From Bacteroidales bacterium (GTDB lineage Bacteria > Bacteroidota > Bacteroidia > Bacteroidales > JAADGE01): a DNA stretch of 15,442 nt. The notes beneath the pieces are model-generated. The model saw only the letters and a program-made list of their open reading frames with translations. It was not told where the DNA came from and did not search any database. Positions 8,885-15,442 of this stretch are shown here, in pieces. Positions within the stretch are counted from its first letter, which is position 1. Every line of letters starts with the position of its first letter. The position numbers and the translations under genes are program-made. The stretch spans positions 3,826-19,267 of the forward strand of contig JAOZQB010000028.1 in the NCBI GenBank assembly GCA_029932445.1, given 5' to 3'.

Positions 8885-8917
8885 AAAAACGACAATTTAA
8901 AAATTGTCGTTTTTTTT
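8885..8917 (+). terminator. Rho-independent terminator of the efflux operon
   Basis: Positions 8889-8898 (ACGACAATTT) pair perfectly with 8901-8910 (AAATTGTCGT), and flanking A and T runs extend the stem. Seven further T follow from 8911. The hairpin starts about 20 nt after the pump stop codon and separates the operon from the next gene. Confidence 0.85.
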
Positions 8918-8992
8918 GTTTAGTCGACTTTTATTTTAAAATCAAATACTATTTTATTAGCATTTCGTATTACACGGCATTATTTTTTTAAG

Positions 8993-9000
8993 TATATTTA
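8993..9000 (+). promoter_or_regulatory. Weak candidate -7 box for the long GH130 gene
   Basis: TATATTTA matches seven of eight positions of the Bacteroidota -7 consensus TAnnTTTG and lies 14 nt before the ATG at 9015. No convincing -33 TTTG is seen at the proper distance. A promoter is expected somewhere between the terminator at 8885-8917 and this start. Confidence 0.3.
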
Positions 9001-9014
9001 CATAAAAAAATATT

Positions 9015-10487
9015 ATGTCTATTACAATCAGCAGAAAAGATTTGACATTCAAGCCGGATACTTCAAGAGTTATTGCTCGATATATGTATACGAATGATGA
9101 ACGCAGTAAACGAATGATTAAATGTGTACTGAAAATGCCTGAAGAAGAAATTAAAAATTCATTAAATCAGGTATTAAGACGATATTCTAAAAGACACAGA
9201 AATATTTCACAAATTTTTGAAATACATTTTAATAAATTAGCTGATTTATTTAAGGAAATGAATATTGATACAGAAGGGCTTAATATTAATCAAAAAGTAT
9301 TAATAGGATCTTATTTTACAATGGAATATTCCATAGAATCTGCTGCATTATTTAACCCTTCAATGATTGAACATCCGGACCAAACAGAAATGGGACCCGG
9401 AGAAAAACGTGTCATTATCAGTTTCAGAGGTACGGGTGAAGGTCATATTTCATCGGTTGTTTTCAGATGCGGAGTATTGGATAAAGAAAATAAATTGATT
9501 TTGGAATCCGTAGGGAATATGCTGGCTGAAGCCGATCGGATTAAGCGATTTATTTATGATAAAAATAAGTTTGTAAATAAATTGGATGATATATCCTATT
9601 TTGCCAATAAAGTTTCACCGAATTTTGTATTGGAAAAATTAGGAGATAATTTTACATACGGTGAATTACAGAGAAGTATTAAAGAAACAATAAAGACACA
9701 TAAAATTTCCAGAAAAAAAAATATTCTCTTAAATAAAATGATGTGGCTGGCATCTTCACATTATGAACTTCAGTTTTCATTGGATTCTGCTATATCCGAA
9801 AGGGTTATATTTCCGATTGCCGAAAGTGAAAAAAAAGGAATTGAGGATGCTCGTTTCGTGAAATTTACGGATGATGACGGAGAGATTACTTATTATGCAA
9901 CTTATACCGCTTATGACGGAAATGCAATAATGCCTAAATTGATTGAAACAAAAGATTTCTATCATTTTAAAGTGTTGCCTTTGCACGGAGAAATTGCTCA
10001 AAATAAAGGAATGGCATTGTTTCCCCGGAAAATTAACGGAAAATATGCCATGTTATGCAGAATTGACGGCGTTAATAATTATATTTCATATTCGTATGAT
10101 ATTACAATTTGGCGAGAAGCAACACTGATTCAAAAACCAAAATTTGTCTGGGAGACTATTCAAATAGGGAACTGCGGTTCTCCTATCGAAACAAAAGACG
10201 GGTGGTTAACAATAATGCATTCGGTAGGACCCGTTAGAGAATATGTGTTAACGGCATCTTTATTTGATTTAAAAAACCCGGAAATTGAAATCGGCAGATT
10301 AAAAACACCTTTGATAATTCCGAATGATGAAGAGCGGGAAGGCTATGTTCCGAATGTCGTTTATTCTTGCGGTTCAATTATTCACAACGGTGATGTTGTT
10401 ATTCCGTATGCCATGTCTGATTGGGCATCAACTTATGCAACCGTAAATTTGGAAGAATTGTTAACAGAGTTAAAGAATTCAAATTAG
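9015..10487 (+). CDS. Long GH130-like glycosidase/phosphorylase-family protein
   Basis: This 490-residue protein has no signal peptide and should act in the cytoplasm. The five-bladed beta-propeller signature of GH130 is visible: RGTGEGH (138-144), GIEDARF (275-281) with Asp278 in the position of the family's general acid, KGMALFPRKINGKYAMLCRID (331-351), IGNCGSPIET (384-393), MHSVG (401-405) and GYVPNVVYSCG (443-453). It is longer than ordinary GH130 enzymes (about 300-350 residues) because of a helical N-terminal region (1-95) and an insertion at about 160-245. GH130 members act on beta-mannosidic linkages, as phosphorylases that release mannose 1-phosphate or as hydrolases. The lysine in the KIGPG motif of the short GH130 protein at 11905-12831 is Gln383 here (QIGNCG), so the activity may differ. 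I recall similar long proteins next to the GT4 type encoded at 10591-11598, which supports a shared pathway. The true substrate is unknown. Confidence 0.85.
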   Translation: MSITISRKDLTFKPDTSRVIARYMYTNDERSKRMIKCVLKMPEEEIKNSLNQVLRRYSKRHRNISQIFEIHFNKLADLFKEMNIDTEGLNINQKVLIGSYFTMEYSIESAALFNPSMIEHPDQTEMGPGEKRVIISFRGTGEGHISSVVFRCGVLDKENKLILESVGNMLAEADRIKRFIYDKNKFVNKLDDISYFANKVSPNFVLEKLGDNFTYGELQRSIKETIKTHKISRKKNILLNKMMWLASSHYELQFSLDSAISERVIFPIAESEKKGIEDARFVKFTDDDGEITYYATYTAYDGNAIMPKLIETKDFYHFKVLPLHGEIAQNKGMALFPRKINGKYAMLCRIDGVNNYISYSYDITIWREATLIQKPKFVWETIQIGNCGSPIETKDGWLTIMHSVGPVREYVLTASLFDLKNPEIEIGRLKTPLIIPNDEEREGYVPNVVYSCGSIIHNGDVVIPYAMSDWASTYATVNLEELLTELKNSN

Positions 10488-10524
10488 AAACTTGATGTTA
10501 TTTATTCAATCTTGATGGTACTCC

Positions 10525-10581
10525 GAAAAGTCATCCGATGAATATTAGCACTTTGTAGAATCATTCATCGGATGACTTTTC
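10525..10581. terminator. Bidirectional hairpin between convergent genes
   Basis: A perfect 19-bp inverted repeat (10525-10543 and 10563-10581) surrounds a 19-nt loop. The arms are GAAAAGTCATCCGATGAAT and its complement, so each strand has T residues at the end of the hairpin. It lies 37 nt after the long GH130 stop and just beyond the 3' end of the convergent GT4 gene (10591), as expected for a shared terminator. The long loop and perfect arms would also fit a palindromic repeat element. Confidence 0.7.
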
Positions 10582-10590
10582 ACAGCGGAC

Positions 10591-11598
10591 TCAACTTAAA
10601 ATTTTTTTATACACTTCAAGATAAGCATCAACCATTTTTTCTTTTGAAAACTTTGATAATGCCCAAGTTCTGCAATCTTTTCTGCTTATCGAAGAAATCA
10701 TATTTACTTTTTCAACAGCTTCATCAATAGTTTGAACAATAAATCCTGTTTTTTTATTTTTTATTAATTCAGGCATAGATCCTCTGTTAAAGGCAATTAC
10801 GGGTGTTCCGCAAAGCATGGATTCGGCAACACTTAATCCGAAAGGTTCCTCAAAACTTATCGGGTGTAACAATGCAAGTGCTTCTCCCAGTAATTTATTT
10901 CTTTGCAAAGGACCTGAATTTCCTGTGTAGATAATATCTTTATCATTAATGTAAGGTTTAATTTTCAAATCGAAATATTTCCGATCTTGAATTAAGCCGG
11001 AAATGATTAATTTTTTACCGGATTGTTTTGCAATTTTAATTGATTCTAAGGTTCCTTTTTCGGGATGAATTCTACCGAAAAATAAAAGATAATCTTTTGG
11101 ACTTGAATTAAACGTAAAATTTTCTGTATCAATTCCGTTATAAACTGTTGCAATATAATCCAACTCAGGACTTCTGTCAGAATTGCTGATAGATACATAA
11201 AAGCTTGTATCATTATATTTTTTATAAACCGGAAGAATTTTTTGTGAAGAAAATCCGTGAATCGTTGTTACTACAGGAGTTTTTATCAAACCGGAATAAG
11301 TAAGCGGAAGAAAATCAAAATGATTATGAATGATGTCAAATTTGCTTGCCTGTTCCATTAAATTGCTGATATGCAAACACTCCCAAACTTTTGCATTCAT
11401 ATTCGGTTCTTCTGCATAAGGTTTCTTGCAAACATAGTTTAATTTCCCTTTTGTTGAAGAATCACCGGTAGCAAATAAGGTAACATCAATACCTTTATCA
11501 ATTAAACCTTCGGCAATATTTGATGCAACTTGCTCCCAAGGTCCGTATTTTTTTGGCGGTGTACTCCAAGCAATCGGAGATAAAATTGCAACTTTCAT
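10591..11598 (-). CDS. GT4-family glycosyltransferase (GT-B fold)
   Basis: The 335-residue enzyme lacks a signal peptide and membrane segments, so it is probably cytoplasmic. The N-terminal acceptor domain starts MKVAILSPIAWSTPPKKYGP (1-20), followed by WEQVASNIAEGL, a glycine-containing loop typical of a distinct GT4 subgroup. IHNHFDF (90-96) and HGF (114-116) follow. The donor domain has YNGID (153-157), FFGRIHPEKG (173-182) with Arg176 and Lys181 as likely phosphate-contacting residues, and the classical E-x7-E motif Glu251 to Glu259 (EPFGLSVAE). GT4 enzymes are retaining transferases that use nucleotide sugars such as GDP-mannose or UDP-glucose. The donor here cannot be assigned. It lies downstream of the GT4/GH130 gene pair on the same strand, but a 306-nt gap separates them, so it may have its own promoter. 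It converges with the long GH130 gene. Confidence 0.9.
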   Translation of the reverse strand: MKVAILSPIAWSTPPKKYGPWEQVASNIAEGLIDKGIDVTLFATGDSSTKGKLNYVCKKPYAEEPNMNAKVWECLHISNLMEQASKFDIIHNHFDFLPLTYSGLIKTPVVTTIHGFSSQKILPVYKKYNDTSFYVSISNSDRSPELDYIATVYNGIDTENFTFNSSPKDYLLFFGRIHPEKGTLESIKIAKQSGKKLIISGLIQDRKYFDLKIKPYINDKDIIYTGNSGPLQRNKLLGEALALLHPISFEEPFGLSVAESMLCGTPVIAFNRGSMPELIKNKKTGFIVQTIDEAVEKVNMISSISRKDCRTWALSKFSKEKMVDAYLEVYKKILS

Positions 11599-11904
11599 TA
11601 TTTTAAATTATGGTTAAAATCTTGCATCTTCATTGCAGCTGCTTTAGCTTACTTAAATACTATTTCGTTTTTGAATTTAGAACAAAGATTAACGAATTAA
11701 GAATTATGAAGTTTATCAGAAATAAGAAATATATATTGTTCAAAATATGATACCTTTTGTTTTTTTAATTCAAAAATCATCTGTGGTTAATCGAAGTTCT
11801 CAAATTAATTCATAAATTTTTGTTTTAAAATGAAATTCATTCGTTTGTTATCAAACTTCCGGATTTTCAAACCATAGCGGTTTAGTTAATTTTGATTAAA
11901 AAAA
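11599..11904. other. 306-nt AT-rich gap inside the glycan cluster
   Basis: No plausible coding frame is visible. A poor match to a -7 box on the minus strand (AATCTTTG, 11690-11683) lacks a -33 partner. GCAGCTGC at about 11635 is a short palindrome. No clear terminator follows the short GH130 gene, although the minus strand has a T-run just after its stop. The gap may hold the promoter of the 335-residue GT4 gene or an untranslated region. Confidence 0.4.
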
Positions 11905-12831
11905 TTATAAAGGTTTCCGGGGATTATTCAAACAAAAATCTACCAAATTTTCAATATTTGAAGTTCCGATACACATCACTTTGTCAGCTCCGCCCCAATA
12001 AATTTTTATACTTCCGTCATCTTCCGGAACAGCAGCACAACAAAAAACAACATTGTGTACATAACCTGTTATTTCATAAACTTCTTCGGGTTGCAAAATC
12101 CAATCATCACCGACTGCAATAATTTTAGAAGGATTATTCAGATCATGTAATGCAACTCCTAATCTGTAAACACTGCCGTCCATGGTAGGGAAAACGCCGT
12201 GATAAATGCTTAACCAACCTCGAGATGTTTTTATCGGAGGCGCTCCGGGACCTATTTTCATTTCATCCCAATGATATTTTACAGGTTTCATTATTAATTT
12301 TGATTCTCCCCAATATTTTAAATCAGGAGAATAGGATATCCAAACAGACCAAGGTGATATTTCGGAATGGGGTCGATCCAGTCTTGCATACAGACCGTTA
12401 AACTTTCCGGGAAAGATAACGACATTGCGATAATCAGCTTCCGTTATTAATGAAAATCGTTCAACTGTTTGAAAATCTTTTGTTTTTGCCAAACCTATAC
12501 GTACACCGTGTCTTGAATATGCACTGTAAGTGATGAGGTATTCACCTTCCATATATATGATTCTGGGATCTTCCACACCGTATTCTTCGTATTCGGCAAA
12601 CTCACCTTCTTTTGCAGGAACCATAAAAGGTTTTTCGTGTACTTTAAAATTAAATCCGTCATCACTTTCTGCCAAGCCAATGATGCTTCTGCCGTTTAAT
12701 TTATGCGACCTGAACAACATCATATATTTTCCGGAATGTTTTATCACACCTGCATTATGAACGGTTGCAACCGGATACGGAACATCATCTTTGGTTAAAA
12801 TCGGGTTATTTTTATAACGTTGAATTATCAT
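11905..12831 (-). CDS. GH130 beta-mannoside phosphorylase-like enzyme
   Basis: The 308-residue protein is close to the usual GH130 size and has no signal peptide, so it is intracellular. Family motifs run in order: HNAGV (25-29), MLFRSH (38-43), GVEDPRI (85-91) with Asp88 as candidate general acid, NVVIFPGKFNGLYARLDRPH (136-155), KIGPGAPPIKTSRGWLSIYHG (192-212), GYVHNVVFCC (256-265) and YWGGAD (278-283). Arg150, Arg153, Lys192 and His211 sit where GH130 phosphorylases have basic phosphate-binding residues, which favours a phosphorylase over a hydrolase (family knowledge plus inference). Known members cleave beta-1,4- or beta-1,2-mannosides, or mannosyl-glucose or GlcNAc disaccharides, to mannose 1-phosphate; the exact linkage is not readable here. 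It starts 10 nt after the 735-residue glycosyltransferase gene, which indicates co-transcription and perhaps translational coupling. It is a distant paralogue of the long GH130 protein. Confidence 0.9.
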   Translation of the reverse strand: MIIQRYKNNPILTKDDVPYPVATVHNAGVIKHSGKYMMLFRSHKLNGRSIIGLAESDDGFNFKVHEKPFMVPAKEGEFAEYEEYGVEDPRIIYMEGEYLITYSAYSRHGVRIGLAKTKDFQTVERFSLITEADYRNVVIFPGKFNGLYARLDRPHSEISPWSVWISYSPDLKYWGESKLIMKPVKYHWDEMKIGPGAPPIKTSRGWLSIYHGVFPTMDGSVYRLGVALHDLNNPSKIIAVGDDWILQPEEVYEITGYVHNVVFCCAAVPEDDGSIKIYWGGADKVMCIGTSNIENLVDFCLNNPRKPL

Positions 12832-12841
12832 ATTTTAGAAT

Positions 12842-15049
12842 TTAATGAAAATCTTGAAATGCTTGCAGAACGGTTAAATATGAAATAAGATAGGATATGG
12901 TACTTTCAGCTCCTTGATTCCGATTAATCCCAAATTCTTCGATTCCGTCACAGCAGCCGTTTGTTTCAAAATCATAAAGATTCATTCTCAAATCATTTTC
13001 ACCTAAAAACCACATAAATGACGTATTGAGTTTATCCGAATATTCCTTATTCTTTGTTAAAATTAATGCTTGATGAAACATTAACACCATTGCTGCCGCA
13101 TCAACGGGTTGCTGAGCAAATATTGAACGTTCCTCGCCTTTTTTATACCAATTTTTATTTCCGATAATCGATAAATAACCTTTTTTCATTGTTATTTCAG
13201 TTAAAAAATCAAGACTTTCAAAAGCTGTTTTTTTAATTTTTTTGTCTTTCAAAATTTTATAGGCATGTAATAAACTTAAGGGCAATACAGCATTGTCATA
13301 CGATAACATTGATTCAAACCAATTCCAATTTTTCGTACTGTTTTTTTTATATTCTGCTGTCAATTTATTTGAAAGGTTTTTTAACATATAAATGACTCTT
13401 TCATCAGAAGGAGTTCCGGATAAATAATGACTGATTCCTATTATTGTATAGGCGATACTTCGAACGGATTTCAAGTTTTCAAAATTAGGAAAAGCATTAA
13501 AAAAAATATCCTTTCCGCTTTGATAAGATGAATCGTTCGGCGGATTATTTAATAAATATCCTAAAGCCCAAACAGTTCTTCCGAATGAATCTTCAGAACC
13601 TTTTTCATCCAAATAATCTCTCTTAAAATTCATGAAATTTCTGAATGTTCCGTCCGAATTTTGCATGTAATGAATATAACTCAGATAAATCGGACATAAA
13701 TCAAGTGCTGTTTCGTCTTTTTTTTGTTTGTATGCCATTAAAGTTAATAACAATGCTCTGGCATTATCATCAAGACAAAAACCGTCTTTCCAATTCGGTA
13801 TTCCGTATTTTGCATGTTGAATAATACCGGTATCATTTGTTAAAAGTTTAATATGTCGTAATGAAAAAGGCGGTAATAGAAGCGGATCAAGAACAAATTT
13901 CTTATTTTTGATATTTTCGGTTCGTTGATTAATGATGTTTTCCGTTAATTCAATATATCTTTTCCCGATATTAGGCCATGTAATTTTTCTGCCGTATTCA
14001 AAAGCATTTTTCCTTATTTTATTTATCTCTTTGGGATTATCGAGCAGATTAATAATAATTGAACTTAATTCATTATAATCATTAAAATTGAACAATTTTC
14101 CTCGGTTATCAGCCAATAATTCTTGAGCATGCCAATAGGGAGTTGAAATTACGGCAGAGCCGACACCGACAGCATAAGACAATGTTCCGCTGGAAATTTG
14201 TGCTTCATTCAGGTACGGTGTAATATAGATATCTGATGCATATAAATATTTGAACAATTCTTCTTGGTTGATATATTTATTTAAAAACAGCACATAATCT
14301 TCTAAATTTAACTTTTTAACAAGATTCATAAGATATAAACGATATTCTTCACCTTCATATCGAAGAATATTCGGATGTGTTTTCCCCAAAATGATATAAA
14401 TTATATTCGAATGCTTTTCAATAATTTTCGGTAATGCTTTAATAACCGTTTCAACACCTTTATTTCTTCCTATAAATCCGAAAGTTAAAATGAGATGTTT
14501 TCCGTCCAGTTTAAACTCTTTTTTGGACTGTTCTTTGTTAAATTTGATATCCGGAACTCCGTGTTCAATATAAGCAATCTTTTTTTTCGGTACATTATAA
14601 ATATGAACAAGAAAATCAATTGCTTTCTTACTCATAATTACAATTTTATCAGCCATTTTGCAGATTTCCCGTAAAACTGCTTTCTCATTAGTTGAGGGTT
14701 TTTCCAAGATGGTGTGAAGCGTTACAATTAAAGGTATTTCTAAACGATGAAGAAGCGGGAGAATGTAGATGCCGTTTTGACCTCCGAATATCCCGAATTC
14801 ATGTTCAAGAATACAGGCATCAACACCGCTTATGTTAATAAACTTTGCAGCTTCTAAATAATCTCTTTGATATTCCTGTCTTATTAAAAGTTTTACTTCT
14901 TTCGGATAATTTGTACATTCTTCATGGTCACTCATAGCAATAACAACTCCTTCATCTGAAGTATGTGTCATTGATAATCTCAGATTTTTTGTGAATGTTC
15001 CGATACCGCATTCACGAGGAGGATATGTTCCGATAAATGCATATTTCAT
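12842..15049 (-). CDS. Two-domain protein: GT4 glycosyltransferase plus C-terminal alpha/alpha-barrel-like domain
   Basis: The 735-residue protein has no signal peptide. Residues 1 to about 375 form a GT-B glycosyltransferase. They include GTYPPRECGIGTFTKNL (7-23) with its glycine-rich loop, LEHEFGIFGG (81-90), IEHGVPD (161-167), TFGFIGRNKGVE (189-200) with Arg195 and Lys197, and ISSGTLSYAVGVGSAVIS (285-302). The second glutamate of the GT4 E-x7-E motif is absent (Glu282, then Leu290), a change I believe is shared by relatives. Residues about 395-735 are alpha-helical and resemble a six-hairpin (alpha/alpha) glycosidase or epimerase toroid. Conserved-looking acidic and aromatic motifs are FCLDDNARALL (424-434), SEDSFGRTVWALGYL (485-499), WNWFESMLSYDNAVLP (575-590), QPVDAAAM (647-654) and NQGAESTISY (711-720). 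The second domain could process or bind the glycan. It is the first gene of the minus-strand set, with GH130 10 nt downstream. Confidence 0.85.
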   Translation of the reverse strand: MKYAFIGTYPPRECGIGTFTKNLRLSMTHTSDEGVVIAMSDHEECTNYPKEVKLLIRQEYQRDYLEAAKFINISGVDACILEHEFGIFGGQNGIYILPLLHRLEIPLIVTLHTILEKPSTNEKAVLREICKMADKIVIMSKKAIDFLVHIYNVPKKKIAYIEHGVPDIKFNKEQSKKEFKLDGKHLILTFGFIGRNKGVETVIKALPKIIEKHSNIIYIILGKTHPNILRYEGEEYRLYLMNLVKKLNLEDYVLFLNKYINQEELFKYLYASDIYITPYLNEAQISSGTLSYAVGVGSAVISTPYWHAQELLADNRGKLFNFNDYNELSSIIINLLDNPKEINKIRKNAFEYGRKITWPNIGKRYIELTENIINQRTENIKNKKFVLDPLLLPPFSLRHIKLLTNDTGIIQHAKYGIPNWKDGFCLDDNARALLLTLMAYKQKKDETALDLCPIYLSYIHYMQNSDGTFRNFMNFKRDYLDEKGSEDSFGRTVWALGYLLNNPPNDSSYQSGKDIFFNAFPNFENLKSVRSIAYTIIGISHYLSGTPSDERVIYMLKNLSNKLTAEYKKNSTKNWNWFESMLSYDNAVLPLSLLHAYKILKDKKIKKTAFESLDFLTEITMKKGYLSIIGNKNWYKKGEERSIFAQQPVDAAAMVLMFHQALILTKNKEYSDKLNTSFMWFLGENDLRMNLYDFETNGCCDGIEEFGINRNQGAESTISYLISYLTVLQAFQDFH

Positions 15050-15197
15050 TTTACTGCCTTTTGTATAGAATAGCTTTCAATTTCAGAAAACAATTAAATA
15101 TACAACATTTTTGTGAATAAAAGAACTAAAAAAATGAGATTTTTTGAAATTACTATTGTTATTCAAGTTTTTTCCGGTTTGATTTTAACAGATACAA
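15050..15197 (-). promoter_or_regulatory. Upstream region of the minus-strand glycan genes, with a weak -7 candidate
   Basis: This region lies between the start of the two-domain glycosyltransferase gene and the leftward terminator at 15198-15227, so the promoter of the minus-strand set should be here. On the minus strand 15102-15095 reads TATATTTA, seven of eight matches to TAnnTTTG and the same octamer as the candidate before the long GH130 gene. No -33 element is obvious. Confidence 0.3.
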
Positions 15198-15227
15198 AAA
15201 AACAGCTTAATTATATAAGCTGTTTTT
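15198..15227 (-). terminator. Hairpin terminator upstream of the glycan cluster
   Basis: A 12-bp perfect stem (15198-15209, AAAAACAGCTTA, with 15216-15227) encloses a 6-nt loop. Read leftward it ends in seven U, which would stop transcripts entering from a gene beyond the right edge. Read rightward it ends in five U, so it may act in both directions. Confidence 0.65.
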
Positions 15228-15253
15228 AAAGAATTAATGAGTTTGGTCTAAAA

Positions 15254-15342
15254 AAAGCCCTGACAGGGTTATTTCTGTATATTTCGATATTTTAAAAATA
15301 GCAGAATATATTCAGATAATTAGAAAACCCTGTCAGGACTTT
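15254..15342. repeat. Long inverted repeat with CCTGACAGG-type arms
   Basis: The left arm 15254-15270 (AAAGCCCTGACAGGGTT) and right arm 15326-15342 (AACCCTGTCAGGACTTT) pair over 17 positions with one mismatch (C15258 against A15338, a G-U pair in the leftward transcript). The 55-nt spacer is AT-rich and partly self-complementary. Each arm is itself nearly palindromic (CCCTG-A-CAGGG). Similar CCCTGACAGGGTTT palindromes occur, from memory, as dispersed intergenic repeats in Bacteroidota genomes, so this is likely a non-coding repeat element rather than a simple terminator. Confidence 0.6.
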
Positions 15343-15442
15343 CTTGCGAAAATATACCTTTTTTAATCGAATTCATTAATTAATTAAAGCTTGTCTATAA
15401 AGTATGGCTTTTATAAATTCAGAGATATTTTTATGTAATTTT

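Noticed and set aside
9777..10128. Two small overlapping frames (minus 9777-10001, plus 9943-10128) inside the long GH130 gene
   Set aside because: Both overlap conserved GH130 motifs in the real frame and resemble nothing known.
11892..12760. Small frames of 61-76 codons overlapping the short GH130 gene (plus 11892-12122, plus 12530-12760, minus 12495-12680)
   Set aside because: The GH130 motifs in the main frame are continuous and convincing; these are composition shadows.
9015..15049. Polysaccharide utilisation locus (SusC/SusD type)
   Set aside because: No TonB-dependent receptor, SusD-like lipoprotein or secreted glycosidase is present; all the cluster proteins look cytoplasmic.
15050..15442. 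Possible tRNA, CRISPR or small coding gene at the right end
   Set aside because: No cloverleaf, regularly spaced repeats or plausible coding frame; only the hairpin terminator and the inverted repeat are visible, and 15343-15442 shows nothing.

Overview
The window comes from an AT-rich member of the Bacteroidota, probably an uncultured or marine/intestinal lineage. The evidence is the A/T-biased codon use, start codons that mostly lack Shine-Dalgarno sequences, -7 boxes of the Bacteroidota type (TAnnTTTG), and the protein families: an MG2-domain protein, a TetR-TolC-HlyD-RND operon, and GH130 enzymes. No rRNA, tRNA, CRISPR array or transposase gene was seen.

Left part (8-2074, minus strand): a secreted protein of the alpha-2-macroglobulin/MG2 type. 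It stops inside a C-terminal MG-like domain at a run of seven A residues, so it is probably truncated or frameshifted.

Second part (2209-8865, plus strand): a complete tripartite efflux operon, divergent from the MG2 gene. The order is TetR-family regulator, TolC-like outer-membrane factor, lipoprotein membrane-fusion adaptor, and RND pump. The gaps are 49, 38 and 24 nt, and a strong hairpin terminator closes the operon. The TetR protein probably controls the operon from its own promoter, whose -7 box lies only 4 nt before the preferred start codon. The pump lacks the TM10 lysine of the E. coli AcrB proton relay and carries an extra pair of hydrophobic segments between TM6 and TM7.

Third part (9015-15049): a carbohydrate cluster. 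A long GH130-like protein on the plus strand (9015-10487) converges on a minus-strand set: a GT4 glycosyltransferase with a two-domain architecture (735 aa), a short GH130 phosphorylase-like protein 10 nt downstream, and, after a 306-nt gap, a second GT4 enzyme (335 aa). A 19-bp inverted repeat separates the converging genes. All four proteins lack signal peptides, so the pathway looks cytoplasmic. The two glycosyltransferases could build a glycan, possibly mannose-based, and the two GH130-type enzymes could remodel it or recover sugar phosphate. The true product cannot be read from sequence. This cluster is the best candidate for a poorly described system in the window.

Right end (15050-15442): non-coding. 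It holds a hairpin terminator facing leftward and a roughly 90-nt inverted repeat with CCTGACAGG-type arms that resembles a dispersed palindromic repeat.
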